Positions 1 through 8,216 of a stretch of DNA of 64,000 nt are shown here, piece after piece. Position numbers and translations under genes: made by a program. Under the pieces are notes generated by a model that saw nothing but the letters and a program-made list of their open reading frames with translations, was not told the origin of the DNA and searched no databases. The stretch's first letter is position 1. Every line of letters starts with the position of its first letter. The stretch is from Lachnospiraceae bacterium (lineage in GTDB: Bacteria > Bacillota > Clostridia > Lachnospirales > Lachnospiraceae): contig JAGANL010000045.1 of the NCBI GenBank assembly GCA_017624235.1, positions 26,682 to 90,681 of the forward strand. Reading direction: 5' to 3'.

Positions 1-195
1 GGAAAGCTGGCTTTCTTTGGAGCTATCAATTCCGCGAAATTTAAAGGGAAGGTAGTTCCGGGTGATGTACTGATGCTGGAGACCGAGATTATCAAGTCCA
101 AAGGCCCGATTGGTGTAGGAAGCGCTAAGGCAACGGTAGACGGTAAGGTCGTAGCGCAGGCTGAGCTTACCTTTGCGATAGGAGATGCAAAATGA
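1..195 (+). CDS. fabZ: 3-hydroxyacyl-ACP dehydratase FabZ, C-terminal part (cut by window start)
   Basis: An open frame runs from base 1 to a TGA at 193-195 and encodes 64 residues beginning [16 protein letters not shown]. The pattern ([19 protein letters not shown], then a strand with [16 protein letters not shown]) is the last half of the FabZ hot-dog fold. FabZ dehydrates 3-hydroxyacyl-ACP in the cytosolic type II fatty-acid cycle. The catalytic His and Glu lie upstream of the window and cannot be checked. The stop overlaps the start of the next gene by 4 bases (ATGA), so the two are translationally coupled, and the fabH that follows supports a fatty-acid operon. Confidence 0.9.
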   Translation, partial: GKLAFFGAINSAKFKGKVVPGDVLMLETEIIKSKGPIGVGSAKATVDGKVVAQAELTFAIGDAK

Positions 196-1238
196 AACCA
201 CTTGTCATAGGTGACTTAGTTGCCAAAATTCCTGTGATTCAAGGCGGAATGGGTGTCGGCATCAGCCTGCATAAGCTGGCCGGTGCCGTGGCGGCAGAGG
301 GAGGAATCGGCATTATTTCCACAGCGCAGATCGGTTTCCGCTATCCCGAATTTGATGAACATCCGATTGAAACGAATCTTCGTGCTATTGCAGATGAGAT
401 TGCCAGGGCGAGAGAGATCGCAAAGGGCGGTATCATCGGTGTAAATATTATGGTAGCCACCAGAAAATATGAAGAGTATGTCAAAGCAGCCGTGGCAGCC
501 GGAGTGGATCTGATTATTTCGGGTGCCGGACTTCCCATGACTCTGCCGGCTTTGGTCGGAAAAGCAAAAACAAAGATTGCGCCGATTGTCAGCAGTGTGA
601 AATCGTCAGAGGTAATCTGTAGATACTGGCTGAAAAAGTATGACAGGCTGCCGGATCTGGTTGTAATTGAAGGCCCGAAGGCAGGAGGGCATCTGGGATT
701 TTCCAGAGAACAGCTGGATGCTTATACGGATGAAAGCTATGATGAAGAAATCCGTCAGATTATAGAGCATGTGAATGATTATGCACAGAAGCATGGAGTG
801 GAAATCCCGGTAGCCGTAGCAGGCGGCGTATACACCAGAGAGGATGCAGAGCATTGTATGGAACTGGGAGCAAGCGGCGTACAGATGGCAACCCGTTTTG
901 TAACCACCTATGAGTGTGACGCACCGGATGCTTATAAACAGTCTTATATCCGTGCAAAAAAAGAGGATATCGTAATCGTGAATAGTCCGGTAGGTATGCC
1001 GGGGCGGGCGATTTTGAATCCTTTTATGGAAAAAGCAAAGCAGGGGCGGATTCCGCATGGAAAATGTCATTTGTGTGTCAGCACCTGTAAGCCGGCGGAA
1101 ACACCGTATTGTATTACGGAAGCATTAGTGAATGCGGCCGAAGGCAGGGTGGATGATGCGCTTTTATTCTGCGGCAGCAATGCGTATCGTGCAAAGAAGC
1201 TGGAGCATGTGGCAGATATTATGAAGGAATTTCAGTAA
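192..1238 (+). CDS. FabK/nitronate monooxygenase-family flavoprotein (putative enoyl-ACP reductase)
   Basis: 348-residue FMN-dependent TIM-barrel protein of the FabK/nitronate monooxygenase/YrpB family. Visible hallmarks are the N-terminal [13 protein letters not shown] loop, GGIGIIS, VNIMVA, an [10 protein letters not shown] segment carrying the conserved His-bearing GGH motif, [10 protein letters not shown] and a [11 protein letters not shown] phosphate-binding end. Position between fabZ and fabH suggests the last reduction of the fatty-acid cycle (trans-2-enoyl-ACP to acyl-ACP). It is longer than a typical FabK because of a C-terminal tail of about 45 residues with several Cys ([10 protein letters not shown]...C), found in a clostridial subgroup usually annotated nitronate monooxygenase. 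Thus either FabK or a related flavin oxidoreductase is possible; context favours FabK. Starts inside the fabZ stop. Confidence 0.75.
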   Translation: MKPLVIGDLVAKIPVIQGGMGVGISLHKLAGAVAAEGGIGIISTAQIGFRYPEFDEHPIETNLRAIADEIARAREIAKGGIIGVNIMVATRKYEEYVKAAVAAGVDLIISGAGLPMTLPALVGKAKTKIAPIVSSVKSSEVICRYWLKKYDRLPDLVVIEGPKAGGHLGFSREQLDAYTDESYDEEIRQIIEHVNDYAQKHGVEIPVAVAGGVYTREDAEHCMELGASGVQMATRFVTTYECDAPDAYKQSYIRAKKEDIVIVNSPVGMPGRAILNPFMEKAKQGRIPHGKCHLCVSTCKPAETPYCITEALVNAAEGRVDDALLFCGSNAYRAKKLEHVADIMKEFQ

Positions 1239-1248
1239 AAGGAGGCTA

Positions 1249-2214
1249 ATGATGACCAGCAGAATCGTTGGAACAGGAAGTTATTTACCGGAAACGGTAG
1301 TAACAAACGATGATTTATCAAAGATCATGGACACTTCCGATGAATGGATTTCCAGCCGTACCGGAATCCGTGAACGGAGACTTGTAAAAGAAGAAACAAC
1401 GGCGTCTATGGCAGCAGAGGCTGCAAAACGAGCCCTGGAAAATGCCGGGGTAAGTGCCGATGAGATAGACCTGATTATTGTAGGGACGATTACAGGGGAT
1501 TATGTGACCCCTTCGACAGCCTGTGAGGTGCAGGCCGCAATCGGTGCGGAGCATGCACTGGCATTTGATTTGAATGCAGCATGTTCAGGCTTTATGTTTG
1601 CTTTAAGCAGTGCACATGCCTATTTACAGGCAAATCTGGCGAACGCTGCACTTGTGATTGGTGTGGAAACGCTTTCCAAAATCATGGACTGGAATGACAG
1701 AAGCACCTGTGTACTGTTTGGAGACGGTGCCGGAGCTGCGGTTGTCAAAAGGGACGAAGTGGGTCTTTCGGGACTGGACCTGGGCTCCGATGGTGCAAAG
1801 GGCATGGTACTGGCCTGTCCGAACCGTACCAACAACAATCCGCTCGTGCAGACGGATAAGGCGCTCGGATATACCTATATGGATGGACAGGAGGTCTATA
1901 AGTTTGCGGTGACCACTGTGCCGGAGAGTATTCATAAGGCAGTGGAGCATGCCGGACTGGAAATCGGGGATATCAAATATTTTGCCCTGCATCAGGCCAA
2001 TATCCGTATCATACAGTCCGTTGCCAAGAGATTGAAGGTAAGTGTGGATAAATTCCCAATCAGTCTGGATCACTGTGGAAACATTTCCGCAGCCAGCGTG
2101 CCGATTCTCTTGGATGAGATGAACCAAAAGGGGATGCTTGAGAGAGGCGACAAGATTGTAATGAGCGGCTTTGGCGGCGGACTTACCTGGGGAACGGCGG
2201 TACTGACCTGGTAG
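1249..2214 (+). CDS. fabH: 3-oxoacyl-ACP synthase III (KAS III)
   Basis: 321-residue thiolase-fold enzyme that condenses acetyl-CoA or a branched acyl-CoA starter with malonyl-ACP to begin fatty-acid synthesis. The catalytic triad is visible: Cys112 in NAACSGF, His248 in ALHQANIRII and Asn278 in HCGNISAAS, at the spacing expected for FabH; the C-terminal GFGGGLTWG glycine loop is present. AAAAGGAGG at 1237-1245 precedes two consecutive ATG codons at 1249 and 1252; the second has the better spacing, so the protein may start MTSRIVG. It begins 10 bases after the FabK-like gene and is the last gene of the operon, since a terminator follows. Confidence 0.95.
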   Translation: MMTSRIVGTGSYLPETVVTNDDLSKIMDTSDEWISSRTGIRERRLVKEETTASMAAEAAKRALENAGVSADEIDLIIVGTITGDYVTPSTACEVQAAIGAEHALAFDLNAACSGFMFALSSAHAYLQANLANAALVIGVETLSKIMDWNDRSTCVLFGDGAGAAVVKRDEVGLSGLDLGSDGAKGMVLACPNRTNNNPLVQTDKALGYTYMDGQEVYKFAVTTVPESIHKAVEHAGLEIGDIKYFALHQANIRIIQSVAKRLKVSVDKFPISLDHCGNISAASVPILLDEMNQKGMLERGDKIVMSGFGGGLTWGTAVLTW

Positions 2215-2250
2215 GGATGAATCAGGTAGTTATATATTGTTTTAGTATGG

Positions 2251-2290
2251 AACGCATCAGAGAAAAAGGGATTTGTCTGGTGCGTTTTTA
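2251..2290 (+). terminator. Intrinsic terminator after fabH
   Basis: AACGCATCAG (2251-2260) pairs with CTGGTGCGTT (2277-2286) with one G-T pair, and TTTTTA follows. It closes the fab operon. Confidence 0.85.
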
Positions 2291-2335
2291 TTGATTTTGT
2301 AAAAAGTAAAATAAATATAAAATTAAAAATAAGAA

Positions 2336-2365
2336 TTGACGGTATTAAGAATGGCCTGCTATAAT
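2336..2365 (+). promoter_or_regulatory. Probable sigma-A promoter of the Rpn-type gene
   Basis: TTGACG (2336-2341), 18-base spacer, TATAAT (2360-2365), in an AT-rich stretch. The 341-base gap between fabH and the next gene holds the fab terminator and this promoter; nothing else was recognised there. Confidence 0.65.
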
Positions 2366-2555
2366 AAAATAAAGCCAGTCATTCTAATGCACATCATTTC
2401 AGTTTATCTGTTTTCTAATATGTATCCGGTATATGGATACATTATCTGTTTTAGAATCCTTGCTTAAAATACCAATTTATTTCACAGCAGGGAAAAGCAG
2501 ATCCATACCGATGGATGAGCAGAATTCCTGCATATTCAGAGGGAGGAAGAAAGCT

Positions 2556-3506
2556 ATGAATGTAACCAAAGAAGAAAGACAAACCTATGGAACCTACAAA
2601 GACCGTGTATTTCGTATGCTGTTTCAGAAAAAGGAAGCACTTTTGGAGCTGTATAATGCTTTGAATCAGACCGCTTATACGGATTTGGAAGCCTTGACAG
2701 TGAATACGCTGGATAATGCTATCTTTATTAAGATGCGGAATGATGTGTCGTTTATCATTGACTGCAATATGTGCTTATACGAGCACCAGTCCACCTATTG
2801 TCCTAATATGCCGCTACGTGGATTTTTCTATTTCGCTGATTTGTATAAGAAGCTGACAAAAGGAATTGATTTAAGTGTGCGAAAGCAGGTTAAAATTCCA
2901 ACACCGCATTATCTGGTTTTTTATAACGGCATGGAACGGCAGGAGGAAGAGTATGTCCAACATTTATCGGATGCCTTTGCAGAGGGAAAGAATGGATGTA
3001 TGGAATTGACTGTGCGGACTCTTAATATCAATTTTGGACATAATCAGCAACTTTTGGAACAATGCAGGACTTTGTATGGATATGCTTATTTTGTGGCAGC
3101 GGTACGGAGAAATATGCAGACGATGGAGATGCGGGAGGCTGTAGAGTCGGCCATAGATCAATGTATTCAGGCAGATATATTGCGGGAATTTCTGTCAGAG
3201 CAGAAGGCGGAGGTGGTAGCCATGTCAATTTATGAGTATAATGAAGAATATGTGCGAAAGACTTTTTTTGAAGAAGGAAGAGAGACAGGCTATGATGAAG
3301 GACTTGCCGATGGAGCGGAAAAGAAGCTGATTATTCAGATTTGTCGCAAGCTGCAAAAGGGAAAGACTCCAGAGCAGATTGCAGAAGAGTTGGATGAGGA
3401 GCTTTCCGATGTGAAGAGAATATGCAGGGCGGCAGAAGCCTGCAGACCGTATTATGATTGTGATGCAATCTATGAAAGAATGAAAGGCACTGCGGTAAAA
3501 ATTTAA
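2556..3506 (+). CDS. Rpn family PD-(D/E)XK nuclease / 'putative transposase' protein
   Basis: 316-residue protein of the Rpn (recombination-promoting nuclease, YhgA-like) family. Typical features: the N-terminal TYGTYKDRVFRMLFQ block around residues 10-24, the nuclease core with an ExxS-type segment (CNMCLYEHQSTYCPNMPLR), LVFYNGMER, and a C-terminal helical tail with EEGRETGYDEGLADG and a helix-turn-helix-like KGKTPEQIAEEL. Such proteins are present in several copies in clostridia; some cut DNA in a RecA-independent way, but the cellular role is unclear. An open frame extends up to 2433, but GGGAGGAAG at 2541-2549 places the start at 2556. No inverted repeats or target duplications flank it, so it is not a mobile element by itself. 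Confidence 0.8.
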   Translation: MNVTKEERQTYGTYKDRVFRMLFQKKEALLELYNALNQTAYTDLEALTVNTLDNAIFIKMRNDVSFIIDCNMCLYEHQSTYCPNMPLRGFFYFADLYKKLTKGIDLSVRKQVKIPTPHYLVFYNGMERQEEEYVQHLSDAFAEGKNGCMELTVRTLNINFGHNQQLLEQCRTLYGYAYFVAAVRRNMQTMEMREAVESAIDQCIQADILREFLSEQKAEVVAMSIYEYNEEYVRKTFFEEGRETGYDEGLADGAEKKLIIQICRKLQKGKTPEQIAEELDEELSDVKRICRAAEACRPYYDCDAIYERMKGTAVKI

Positions 3507-3515
3507 GTCGAATAG

Positions 3516-3543
3516 TTGCATTTTCAAAAATTCATGGTAAAAT
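3516..3543 (+). promoter_or_regulatory. Possible promoter of the amino-acid ABC operon
   Basis: TTGCAT (3516-3521), 16-base spacer, TAAAAT (3538-3543), about 60 bases before the binding-protein start. Matches are moderate. Confidence 0.45.
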
Positions 3544-3602
3544 AGTCTCGATTAGTGCATATTTATTCAATTTATTTCAGGAGCAGTAAGGAGGAGACTA
3601 TT

Positions 3603-4454
3603 ATGAAGAACATGAAAAAAGTGGCAGCAGCGGTTTTAGCTGTATGTATGGCAGCATCCTTAACGGCATGTGGCAGTAAAGCACCGGCAGATACAGCAGC
3701 GCCGGCAGAGACAGAGGCTGCAGAGAGCACAGACGGAAGCGCAGCAGCGGTTGCCGGTGTAGATGACCTTCCGGGTAAGACAATCGGTGTGCAGCTTGGT
3801 ACAACAGGTGATATCTATGCAAGTGATTACGAAGCAGAGGGTTCTACCATCGAGCGTTACAATAAGGGTGCGGATGCCGTTCAGGCATTAAAGCAGGGCA
3901 AGCTGGATTGTGTGATCATCGATAATCAGCCGGCACAGGCCTTTGTGGAAAAGAACGATGACTTAAAGATTCTGGATGAAGAATTTGCAGTAGAGGATTA
4001 TGCCATCTGCATTTCCAAGGATAATAAGGAGCTGACAGAAGCAATTAACGGCGCTCTGGCAGAGTTAAAGGCAGAAGGAATCTTGGACAGTATTATTGCA
4101 AACTACATCGGGGATGATACCAAGGGACAGTCTCCGTATGTTTCTCCGGAAGGAGTGGATCGTTCCAACGGTACACTGACCATGGCTACCAATGCAGCTT
4201 TTGAGCCGTATGAGTACTATGATGGAGATAAAGTAGTCGGTATTGATGCAGATATGGCACAGGCCGTATGTGACAAGTTAGGCTATGAGCTGAAAATTGA
4301 GGATATGGAGTTTGATTCCATCATCAATGCAGTACAGTCCGGTAAGGCAGATATGGGTGTAGCAGGTATGACGGTAACTGAGGATCGTCTGACCAGCGTA
4401 GATTTTACAGAGCCTTACACTACAGCAAAACAGGTTATCATTGTAAGAAAATAG
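3603..4454 (+). CDS. Amino-acid ABC transporter substrate-binding lipoprotein with circularly permuted domain order
   Basis: 283-residue lipoprotein: signal peptide with lipobox SLTAC (Cys23), an Ala/Glu/Pro/Thr linker to about residue 51, then type II periplasmic-binding-fold sequence of the GlnH/SBP_bac_3 family. The order of blocks is unusual. Residues 53-169 (DDLPGKTIGVQLGTTGD ... ILDSIIANYI) match the part of the family that normally comes last, and residues 190-283 (GTLTMATNAAFEPYEYY ... AKQVIIVRK) match the part that normally comes first. The two are joined by a linker (170-189) containing GDDTKGQSPYVSPEG. The natural N-terminal block ends exactly where the second lobe should begin, so the break lies at the hinge. 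Start set by AAGGAGGA at 3588-3595. Permease and ATPase genes follow. Substrate is probably a polar amino acid; the exact one is unknown. Confidence 0.9.
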   Translation: MKNMKKVAAAVLAVCMAASLTACGSKAPADTAAPAETEAAESTDGSAAAVAGVDDLPGKTIGVQLGTTGDIYASDYEAEGSTIERYNKGADAVQALKQGKLDCVIIDNQPAQAFVEKNDDLKILDEEFAVEDYAICISKDNKELTEAINGALAELKAEGILDSIIANYIGDDTKGQSPYVSPEGVDRSNGTLTMATNAAFEPYEYYDGDKVVGIDADMAQAVCDKLGYELKIEDMEFDSIINAVQSGKADMGVAGMTVTEDRLTSVDFTEPYTTAKQVIIVRK

Positions 4455-4479
4455 TTTTTGGTGTATGATATAAGAGCAA

Positions 4480-4515
4480 TGGGGCTGTTGCAGCTATGCA
4501 CAGCCTCATATTTTA
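4480..4515 (+). terminator. Hairpin between binding protein and permease genes (attenuator)
   Basis: TGGGGCTGT (4480-4488) pairs with ACAGCCTCA (4500-4508), followed by TATTTTAT. Such partial terminators commonly lower expression of membrane components relative to the binding protein. Confidence 0.6.
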
Positions 4516-4563
4516 TGTAACGGAAAAGATTTTTGTATTACAGTCGGAGAAGGAGTGAATCAA

Positions 4564-5250
4564 GTGAGTGATTTTCAGCTGAAATTTTACACGAACTTTA
4601 TTAAGGAAGACAGATATCTTTATCTGTTAAAGGGATTGGGGAATACGCTTATCATTACGCTGTTTGCGGTCATTATCGGTGTAGTACTTGGTTTTCTGGT
4701 AGCTATCATACGCTCGACCTATGCCAAGACGGGTAAGCTGAAGCTGTTAAATACACTCTGCGGCATTTACCTGACGGTCATCCGGGGTACACCGATGATG
4801 ATTCAGCTCATGATTATGTTTTATGTTGTATTCGTAAGCTCCAATAATAAGATACTGGTAGCTGTCATAGCCTTCGGTATCAACTCCGGCGCTTATGTGG
4901 CAGAGATTGTCCGCTCCGGTATCATGTCCATCGACCAGGGACAGTTTGAGGCGGGCAGGAGCCTTGGTTTCAGTTATCCGCAGACCATGTGGTACATCAT
5001 TATGCCGCAGGCATTCAAGAATGTTCTTCCGGCCCTGGCAAATGAGTTTATCGTGCTTTTGAAGGAGACGTCCATCTGCGGTTATATCGGTCTGATGGAT
5101 TTGACCAGAGGCGGCGATATTATCCGCAGCCGTACTTATGAGGCATTCATGCCCCTTATTGCGGTTGCAATTATTTACCTGATTATGGTAGTAGGGCTGA
5201 CGGCCCTTGTCGGAAAGCTGGAAAGGAGGCTGCGTGCGAGTGAGCGATAA
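4564..5250 (+). CDS. Amino-acid ABC transporter permease (HisM/GlnP type)
   Basis: 228-residue inner-membrane protein of the polar amino-acid family. An N-terminal periplasmic-side helix, [12 protein letters not shown] start motif and about five membrane helices are visible; the EAA loop that contacts the ATPase is [20 protein letters not shown]. Two in-frame GTG codons (4555, 4564) follow GGAGAAGGAG; the second has normal spacing and is preferred. Only one permease gene is present, so it likely forms a homodimer. It works with the permuted binding protein upstream and the overlapping ATPase downstream. Confidence 0.9.
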   Translation: MSDFQLKFYTNFIKEDRYLYLLKGLGNTLIITLFAVIIGVVLGFLVAIIRSTYAKTGKLKLLNTLCGIYLTVIRGTPMMIQLMIMFYVVFVSSNNKILVAVIAFGINSGAYVAEIVRSGIMSIDQGQFEAGRSLGFSYPQTMWYIIMPQAFKNVLPALANEFIVLLKETSICGYIGLMDLTRGGDIIRSRTYEAFMPLIAVAIIYLIMVVGLTALVGKLERRLRASER

Positions 5251-5998
5251 CAAGGAAATCAAGAACGGAGACGTTTTATTTGAAATAGAGCATTTACAGA
5301 AAAACTTCGGAGATCTTCAGGTTCTGAATGATATATCCACGAAAATCAGAAAAGGTGAGGTTGTGGTAATCGTAGGGCCATCCGGTTCCGGTAAATCGAC
5401 CTTCTTACGTTCTCTGAATTTGCTGGAGGAGCCGACGGGCGGTGTCATTAAGTTCGAGGGACGTGATATTACAGATAAGCATTCCAATATCAACCTGTAT
5501 CGGCAGAAAATCGGTATGGTATTCCAGCATTTTAACCTTTTCCCTCATAAGACCATTTTGGAAAATATGACTTTAGCGCCAATCAAGCTGTTGAAGATAC
5601 CAAAAGCAGATGCGGAAAAGGAAGCCATGGAGCTGTTGGAGCGTGTCGGCCTGACAGAGAAGGCGGAGGCATATCCCAGCCAGTTATCGGGCGGGCAGAA
5701 GCAGCGTATCGCTATCGTGCGTGCACTTTGCATGCACCCTGATGTCATTTTGTTTGATGAGCCGACTTCTGCGTTGGATCCGGAAATGGTAGGAGAGGTT
5801 CTGAATGTTATGGCCGATCTGGCCAGAGAGGGGATGACCATGGTTATAGTGACTCACGAGATGGGCTTTGCCAGGGAAGTGGGTACGAGGGTCATGTTTG
5901 TGGATGAAGGCCAGATCAAAGAAGAAAATACACCGCAGGAATTTTTTGCGAATCCGAAGAATGAACGTCTGCAGGAGTTTTTGTCTAAAATTATATAA
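5240..5998 (+). CDS. Amino-acid ABC transporter ATP-binding protein (GlnQ type)
   Basis: About 252 residues. Motifs in order: Walker [11 protein letters not shown]-loop [11 protein letters not shown], signature LSGGQKQR, Walker [14 protein letters not shown] and H-loop VTHEMGFA, all of the polar amino-acid uptake type. It energises import by the upstream permease. The gene overlaps the permease end by 11 bases. AAGGAGG at 5223-5229 is followed by GTG codons at 5234 and 5240; 5240 gives the better spacing. The reading frame also extends to a TTG at 5207, which is too far inside the permease. Confidence 0.92.
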   Translation: MSDNKEIKNGDVLFEIEHLQKNFGDLQVLNDISTKIRKGEVVVIVGPSGSGKSTFLRSLNLLEEPTGGVIKFEGRDITDKHSNINLYRQKIGMVFQHFNLFPHKTILENMTLAPIKLLKIPKADAEKEAMELLERVGLTEKAEAYPSQLSGGQKQRIAIVRALCMHPDVILFDEPTSALDPEMVGEVLNVMADLAREGMTMVIVTHEMGFAREVGTRVMFVDEGQIKEENTPQEFFANPKNERLQEFLSKII

Positions 5999-6025
5999 AA
6001 GGATTGAGCGAAAGAAGCGATGATG

Positions 6026-6066
6026 GAGCAGCTGCACGGGAATTTGTCCTGTGTGCTGCTCTATTT
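6026..6066 (+). terminator. Intrinsic terminator of the amino-acid ABC operon
   Basis: GAGCAGC (6026-6032) pairs with GCTGCTC (6055-6061), extended by further imperfect pairs around GGGA/TCCT, then TATTTT. Confidence 0.75.
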
Positions 6067-6097
6067 TGGTTCCATAAAATATTCCTCTGAAATAAAT

Positions 6098-6153
6098 ATG
6101 TAAAATGCACTTGACATGAAATGTAAAGCATACTATACTACAAATGTAAAGCA
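6098..6153 (+). promoter_or_regulatory. Promoter overlapped by three 23-bp-phased ATGTAAA repeats
   Basis: TTGACA (6111-6116), 17-base spacer, TATACT (6134-6139). ATGTAAA occurs at 6098, 6121 and 6144, exactly 23 bases apart; the second and third share ATGTAAAGCA. One copy lies upstream of -35, one in the spacer, one at the transcription start, an arrangement suited to a repressor, plausibly the XRE protein encoded just downstream. Confidence 0.65.
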
Positions 6154-6244
6154 AACCATACATCTGATGCAATATCAGGAGTGAGGCTACGGTGTTGGAT
6201 ATATGAATTGCAGCGAAGCAAAAGAGGCAGGAAGGAGGAGCAGG

Positions 6245-6454
6245 GTGCGGACAAAAATTCAGGAGCTCCGAAAGGAGCACAGGATTACACAGAGTGAGCT
6301 GGCAGATGCTCTGGATGTGACCAGGCAGACGATTATATCGCTTGAAAATGGAAAGTATAAGGCATCTCTGGTACTGGCGCATAAGATTGCGCAATATTTT
6401 GGAACAACGATAGAAGAGATTTTTATATTTGAGGAGGAAGAAAATTTATGTTAG
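6245..6454 (+). CDS. Small XRE-family helix-turn-helix regulator
   Basis: 69 residues consisting almost only of a Cro/CI-type HTH: KIQELRKEHRITQSELADAL, then DVTRQTIISLENGKY, followed by LAHKIAQYFGTTIEEIF. This family of short regulators is usually encoded next to a small multi-helix membrane protein, as here. A longer frame begins at ATG 6203 but lacks a ribosome site, while AGGAGG at 6233-6238 precedes a GTG at 6245. It overlaps the following gene by 7 bases. Probably autoregulates from the phased repeats upstream; targets beyond this operon cannot be inferred. Confidence 0.85.
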   Translation: MRTKIQELRKEHRITQSELADALDVTRQTIISLENGKYKASLVLAHKIAQYFGTTIEEIFIFEEEENLC

Positions 6455-6927
6455 GATTATTTTGCAGCGTATCATGTACCGATAATGAGGAATATCGGAA
6501 ATGTATTCAAAAACGTATGTGGTTATGGAGAGGAATGCTGGCAGCGGGCATTCTGACTTTTATCATTGCGTTTCTTGCAGGCAATTACTGGCAGATAGAG
6601 CTGGAAGACTTTATGCTGGGAATGTATCAGGGCGTTGGCGCAGGGCTGATTGGGGCAAGTGTTGCGCTGCTATTCAAGAACGGCAGACTTTTAAAGGACG
6701 AAGAAAAGCTTCGCAGGGCACGGATTGCCGCATCGGATGAACGGAACATGGAAATTGTATCCAGAGCCATGCGCGCAGCGTTAGTCGTTCTTTTAGTTGC
6801 CATTTATTTTGTGATGTTGATTGGGGGATTGTGGTATCCGCAGATTGCGTGGGTGCTGGCCAATCTGGTCTGCCTGTTTTTGCTTGCCTACGTGGCAGCA
6901 TATAAAATCATTGCCAGAAAAATGTGA
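6448..6927 (+). CDS. Four-helix membrane protein paired with the XRE regulator
   Basis: 159 residues with four predicted membrane segments: about 27-46, 58-74, 110-130 and 134-153, and a cytosolic loop between helices 2 and 3 containing ASDERNMEI. The DER(N/S)xxI loop and the gene pairing resemble DUF2178-type membrane proteins that accompany small XRE regulators. The N-terminus (FCSVSCTDNEEYRK) has two Cys and may be cytosolic. Function unknown; such pairs sometimes respond to envelope stress. It overlaps the regulator gene and is surely co-transcribed. Confidence 0.75.
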   Translation: MLGLFCSVSCTDNEEYRKCIQKRMWLWRGMLAAGILTFIIAFLAGNYWQIELEDFMLGMYQGVGAGLIGASVALLFKNGRLLKDEEKLRRARIAASDERNMEIVSRAMRAALVVLLVAIYFVMLIGGLWYPQIAWVLANLVCLFLLAYVAAYKIIARKM

Positions 6928-7003
6928 ATATTTTCAGTAACAGTTTTCAAAGAATGGTATACTATAAAATAGAGCGAAAAAGAAGGAATAGGAGGAGCGT
7001 GTT

Positions 7004-7798
7004 ATGAGAGAGGCATTGCTTTGGGCAGCAGGAGGAACTGGATTTACTTTCGGAATGACAGCATTGGGAGCGGCTGTGGTATTCCTGTTCCGAAAGGAGT
7101 CAAACGAAACCATGCAGAGGGTCTTTCTGGGATTTGCAGCCGGAGTCATGATTGCCGCTTCGGTTTGGAGTCTGTTGATTCCGGCTATTGAGGAAGCAGA
7201 GAGCACCGGACAGATCGGATGGATTCCGGCGGCCGGAGGCTTTGTACTGGGGGTTCTGTTTCTGATGGCACTGGATTTTTTCATGCCGCATTTACACATC
7301 GGCTCGGATGAGCCGGAAGGAGTCAGTTCTACATGGAAACGCACAACCCTTTTGGTACTGGCGGTTACACTGCATAATATACCGGAGGGAATGGCAGTCG
7401 GCCTGTCTTTTGCATTGGCGGCACAGCATGGCGGTGATCCGGCTCTGTATGCTTCGGCGATGGCACTTGCAATCGGTATCGGTATCCAGAATTTCCCGGA
7501 GGGAGCCGCGATTTCTCTTCCAATCCGACAGGGAGGGGCTACGCCTCTTAAGGCTTTTTGCTGCGGAAGCCTTTCCGGTCTGGTAGAACCGGTTTTTGGT
7601 ATAGCAGTCGTGCTCATTGCAGCCTTTATTACGCCGTATATGCCGTGGATGCTGGCATTTGCAGCCGGAGCCATGCTTTATGTAGTGGTGGAGGAGTTGA
7701 TTCCAGAGGCACATTTGGGGGAGCATTCTCATATTGGCACGCTCGGAGTCATGGCTGGGTTTTTAATCATGATGATTTTGGATGTGGCCTTAGGATAA
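7004..7798 (+). CDS. ZIP-family divalent metal transporter (GufA/ZupT-like)
   Basis: 264 residues, about eight membrane helices. The two metal-site helices are clear: HNIPEGMAVG near residue 125 and QNFPEGAAIS near 165, the standard ZIP pair; a hydrophilic loop around residues 88-105 separates helices 3 and 4 with MPHLHIG as a possible metal entry site. Imports zinc, iron or manganese; the specific ion cannot be told from sequence. RBS GGAGGAG at about 6991-6997. Its convergent neighbour is a DtxR-type metalloregulator and the next operon is Feo, so the region is a metal-handling cluster. Confidence 0.88.
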   Translation: MREALLWAAGGTGFTFGMTALGAAVVFLFRKESNETMQRVFLGFAAGVMIAASVWSLLIPAIEEAESTGQIGWIPAAGGFVLGVLFLMALDFFMPHLHIGSDEPEGVSSTWKRTTLLVLAVTLHNIPEGMAVGLSFALAAQHGGDPALYASAMALAIGIGIQNFPEGAAISLPIRQGGATPLKAFCCGSLSGLVEPVFGIAVVLIAAFITPYMPWMLAFAAGAMLYVVVEELIPEAHLGEHSHIGTLGVMAGFLIMMILDVALG

Positions 7799-7809
7799 AA
7801 CAGGAACAG

Positions 7810-7841
7810 AAAAAGCATGTCAGCTATTTGACATGCTTTTT
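7810..7841. terminator. Bidirectional terminator between ZIP and DtxR-type genes
   Basis: Perfect inverted repeat AAAAAGCATGTCA (7810-7822) / TGACATGCTTTTT (7829-7841) with a 6-base loop. A-tract and T-tract at either side let it work on both strands. It overlaps the last codons of the regulator gene on the minus strand. Confidence 0.9.
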
Positions 7842-8183
7842 GATTGCTTCAAAGCTTTCTTTGCTGATAACATGCTCGATCCGGCAGGCATCCTCCGCCG
7901 CAATATCGGCATCCACGCCAAGACGGATGAGCCAGGAGGTCAAAAGCTGATGCCGTTCATAGATCATCTCTGCAATTTCCTTCCCGGATTCGGTCAGATA
8001 GATAAACCCTTCTTTGGTCACTGTAATATGATTTTTCTCCCGAAGATTTTTCATCGCAACGCTGACGCTGGATTTCTTGAATCCCAGTTCCTCGGCAATA
8101 TCAACGGATCGGACAACCGGACGCTTTTGGCTCAGGATTAATATTGTTTCCAGATAATTTTCGGCAGATTCATTTACGTTCAT
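7824..8183 (-). CDS. DtxR/MntR-family metal-dependent regulator
   Basis: 119 residues: a winged HTH (SAENYLETILIL at the N-terminus, VDIAEELGFKKSSVSVAMKNL as recognition region, then the wing ITVTKEGFIYLTESG), followed by the dimerisation helix with LTSWLIRLGVD, EDACRIEHVIS and ending with ESFEAIKKHV. The family's metal ligands (His and Glu/Cys in the ERHQLL and EDACRIEHVIS helices) are present. It lacks the SH3-like third domain, as in MntR. Divergent from feoA; likely represses the feo operon when iron or manganese is plentiful. Start chosen at 8183 because GAGGT lies 7 bases upstream on the minus strand. Confidence 0.88.
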   Translation of the reverse strand: MNVNESAENYLETILILSQKRPVVRSVDIAEELGFKKSSVSVAMKNLREKNHITVTKEGFIYLTESGKEIAEMIYERHQLLTSWLIRLGVDADIAAEDACRIEHVISKESFEAIKKHVK

Positions 8184-8216
8184 GGATATTACCTCATCTC
8201 TAAAAGTATTATGGTG

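Noticed and set aside
606-1070. Minus-strand open frame inside the FabK-like gene
   Set aside because: Antisense shadow of a clearly coding gene; its translation is Cys/His/Leu-rich with no recognisable domain and no ribosome site.
5684-6394. 236-residue minus-strand frame across the ABC ATPase end and regulator region
   Set aside because: Crosses a terminator, promoter and two plus-strand genes; composition is non-protein-like.
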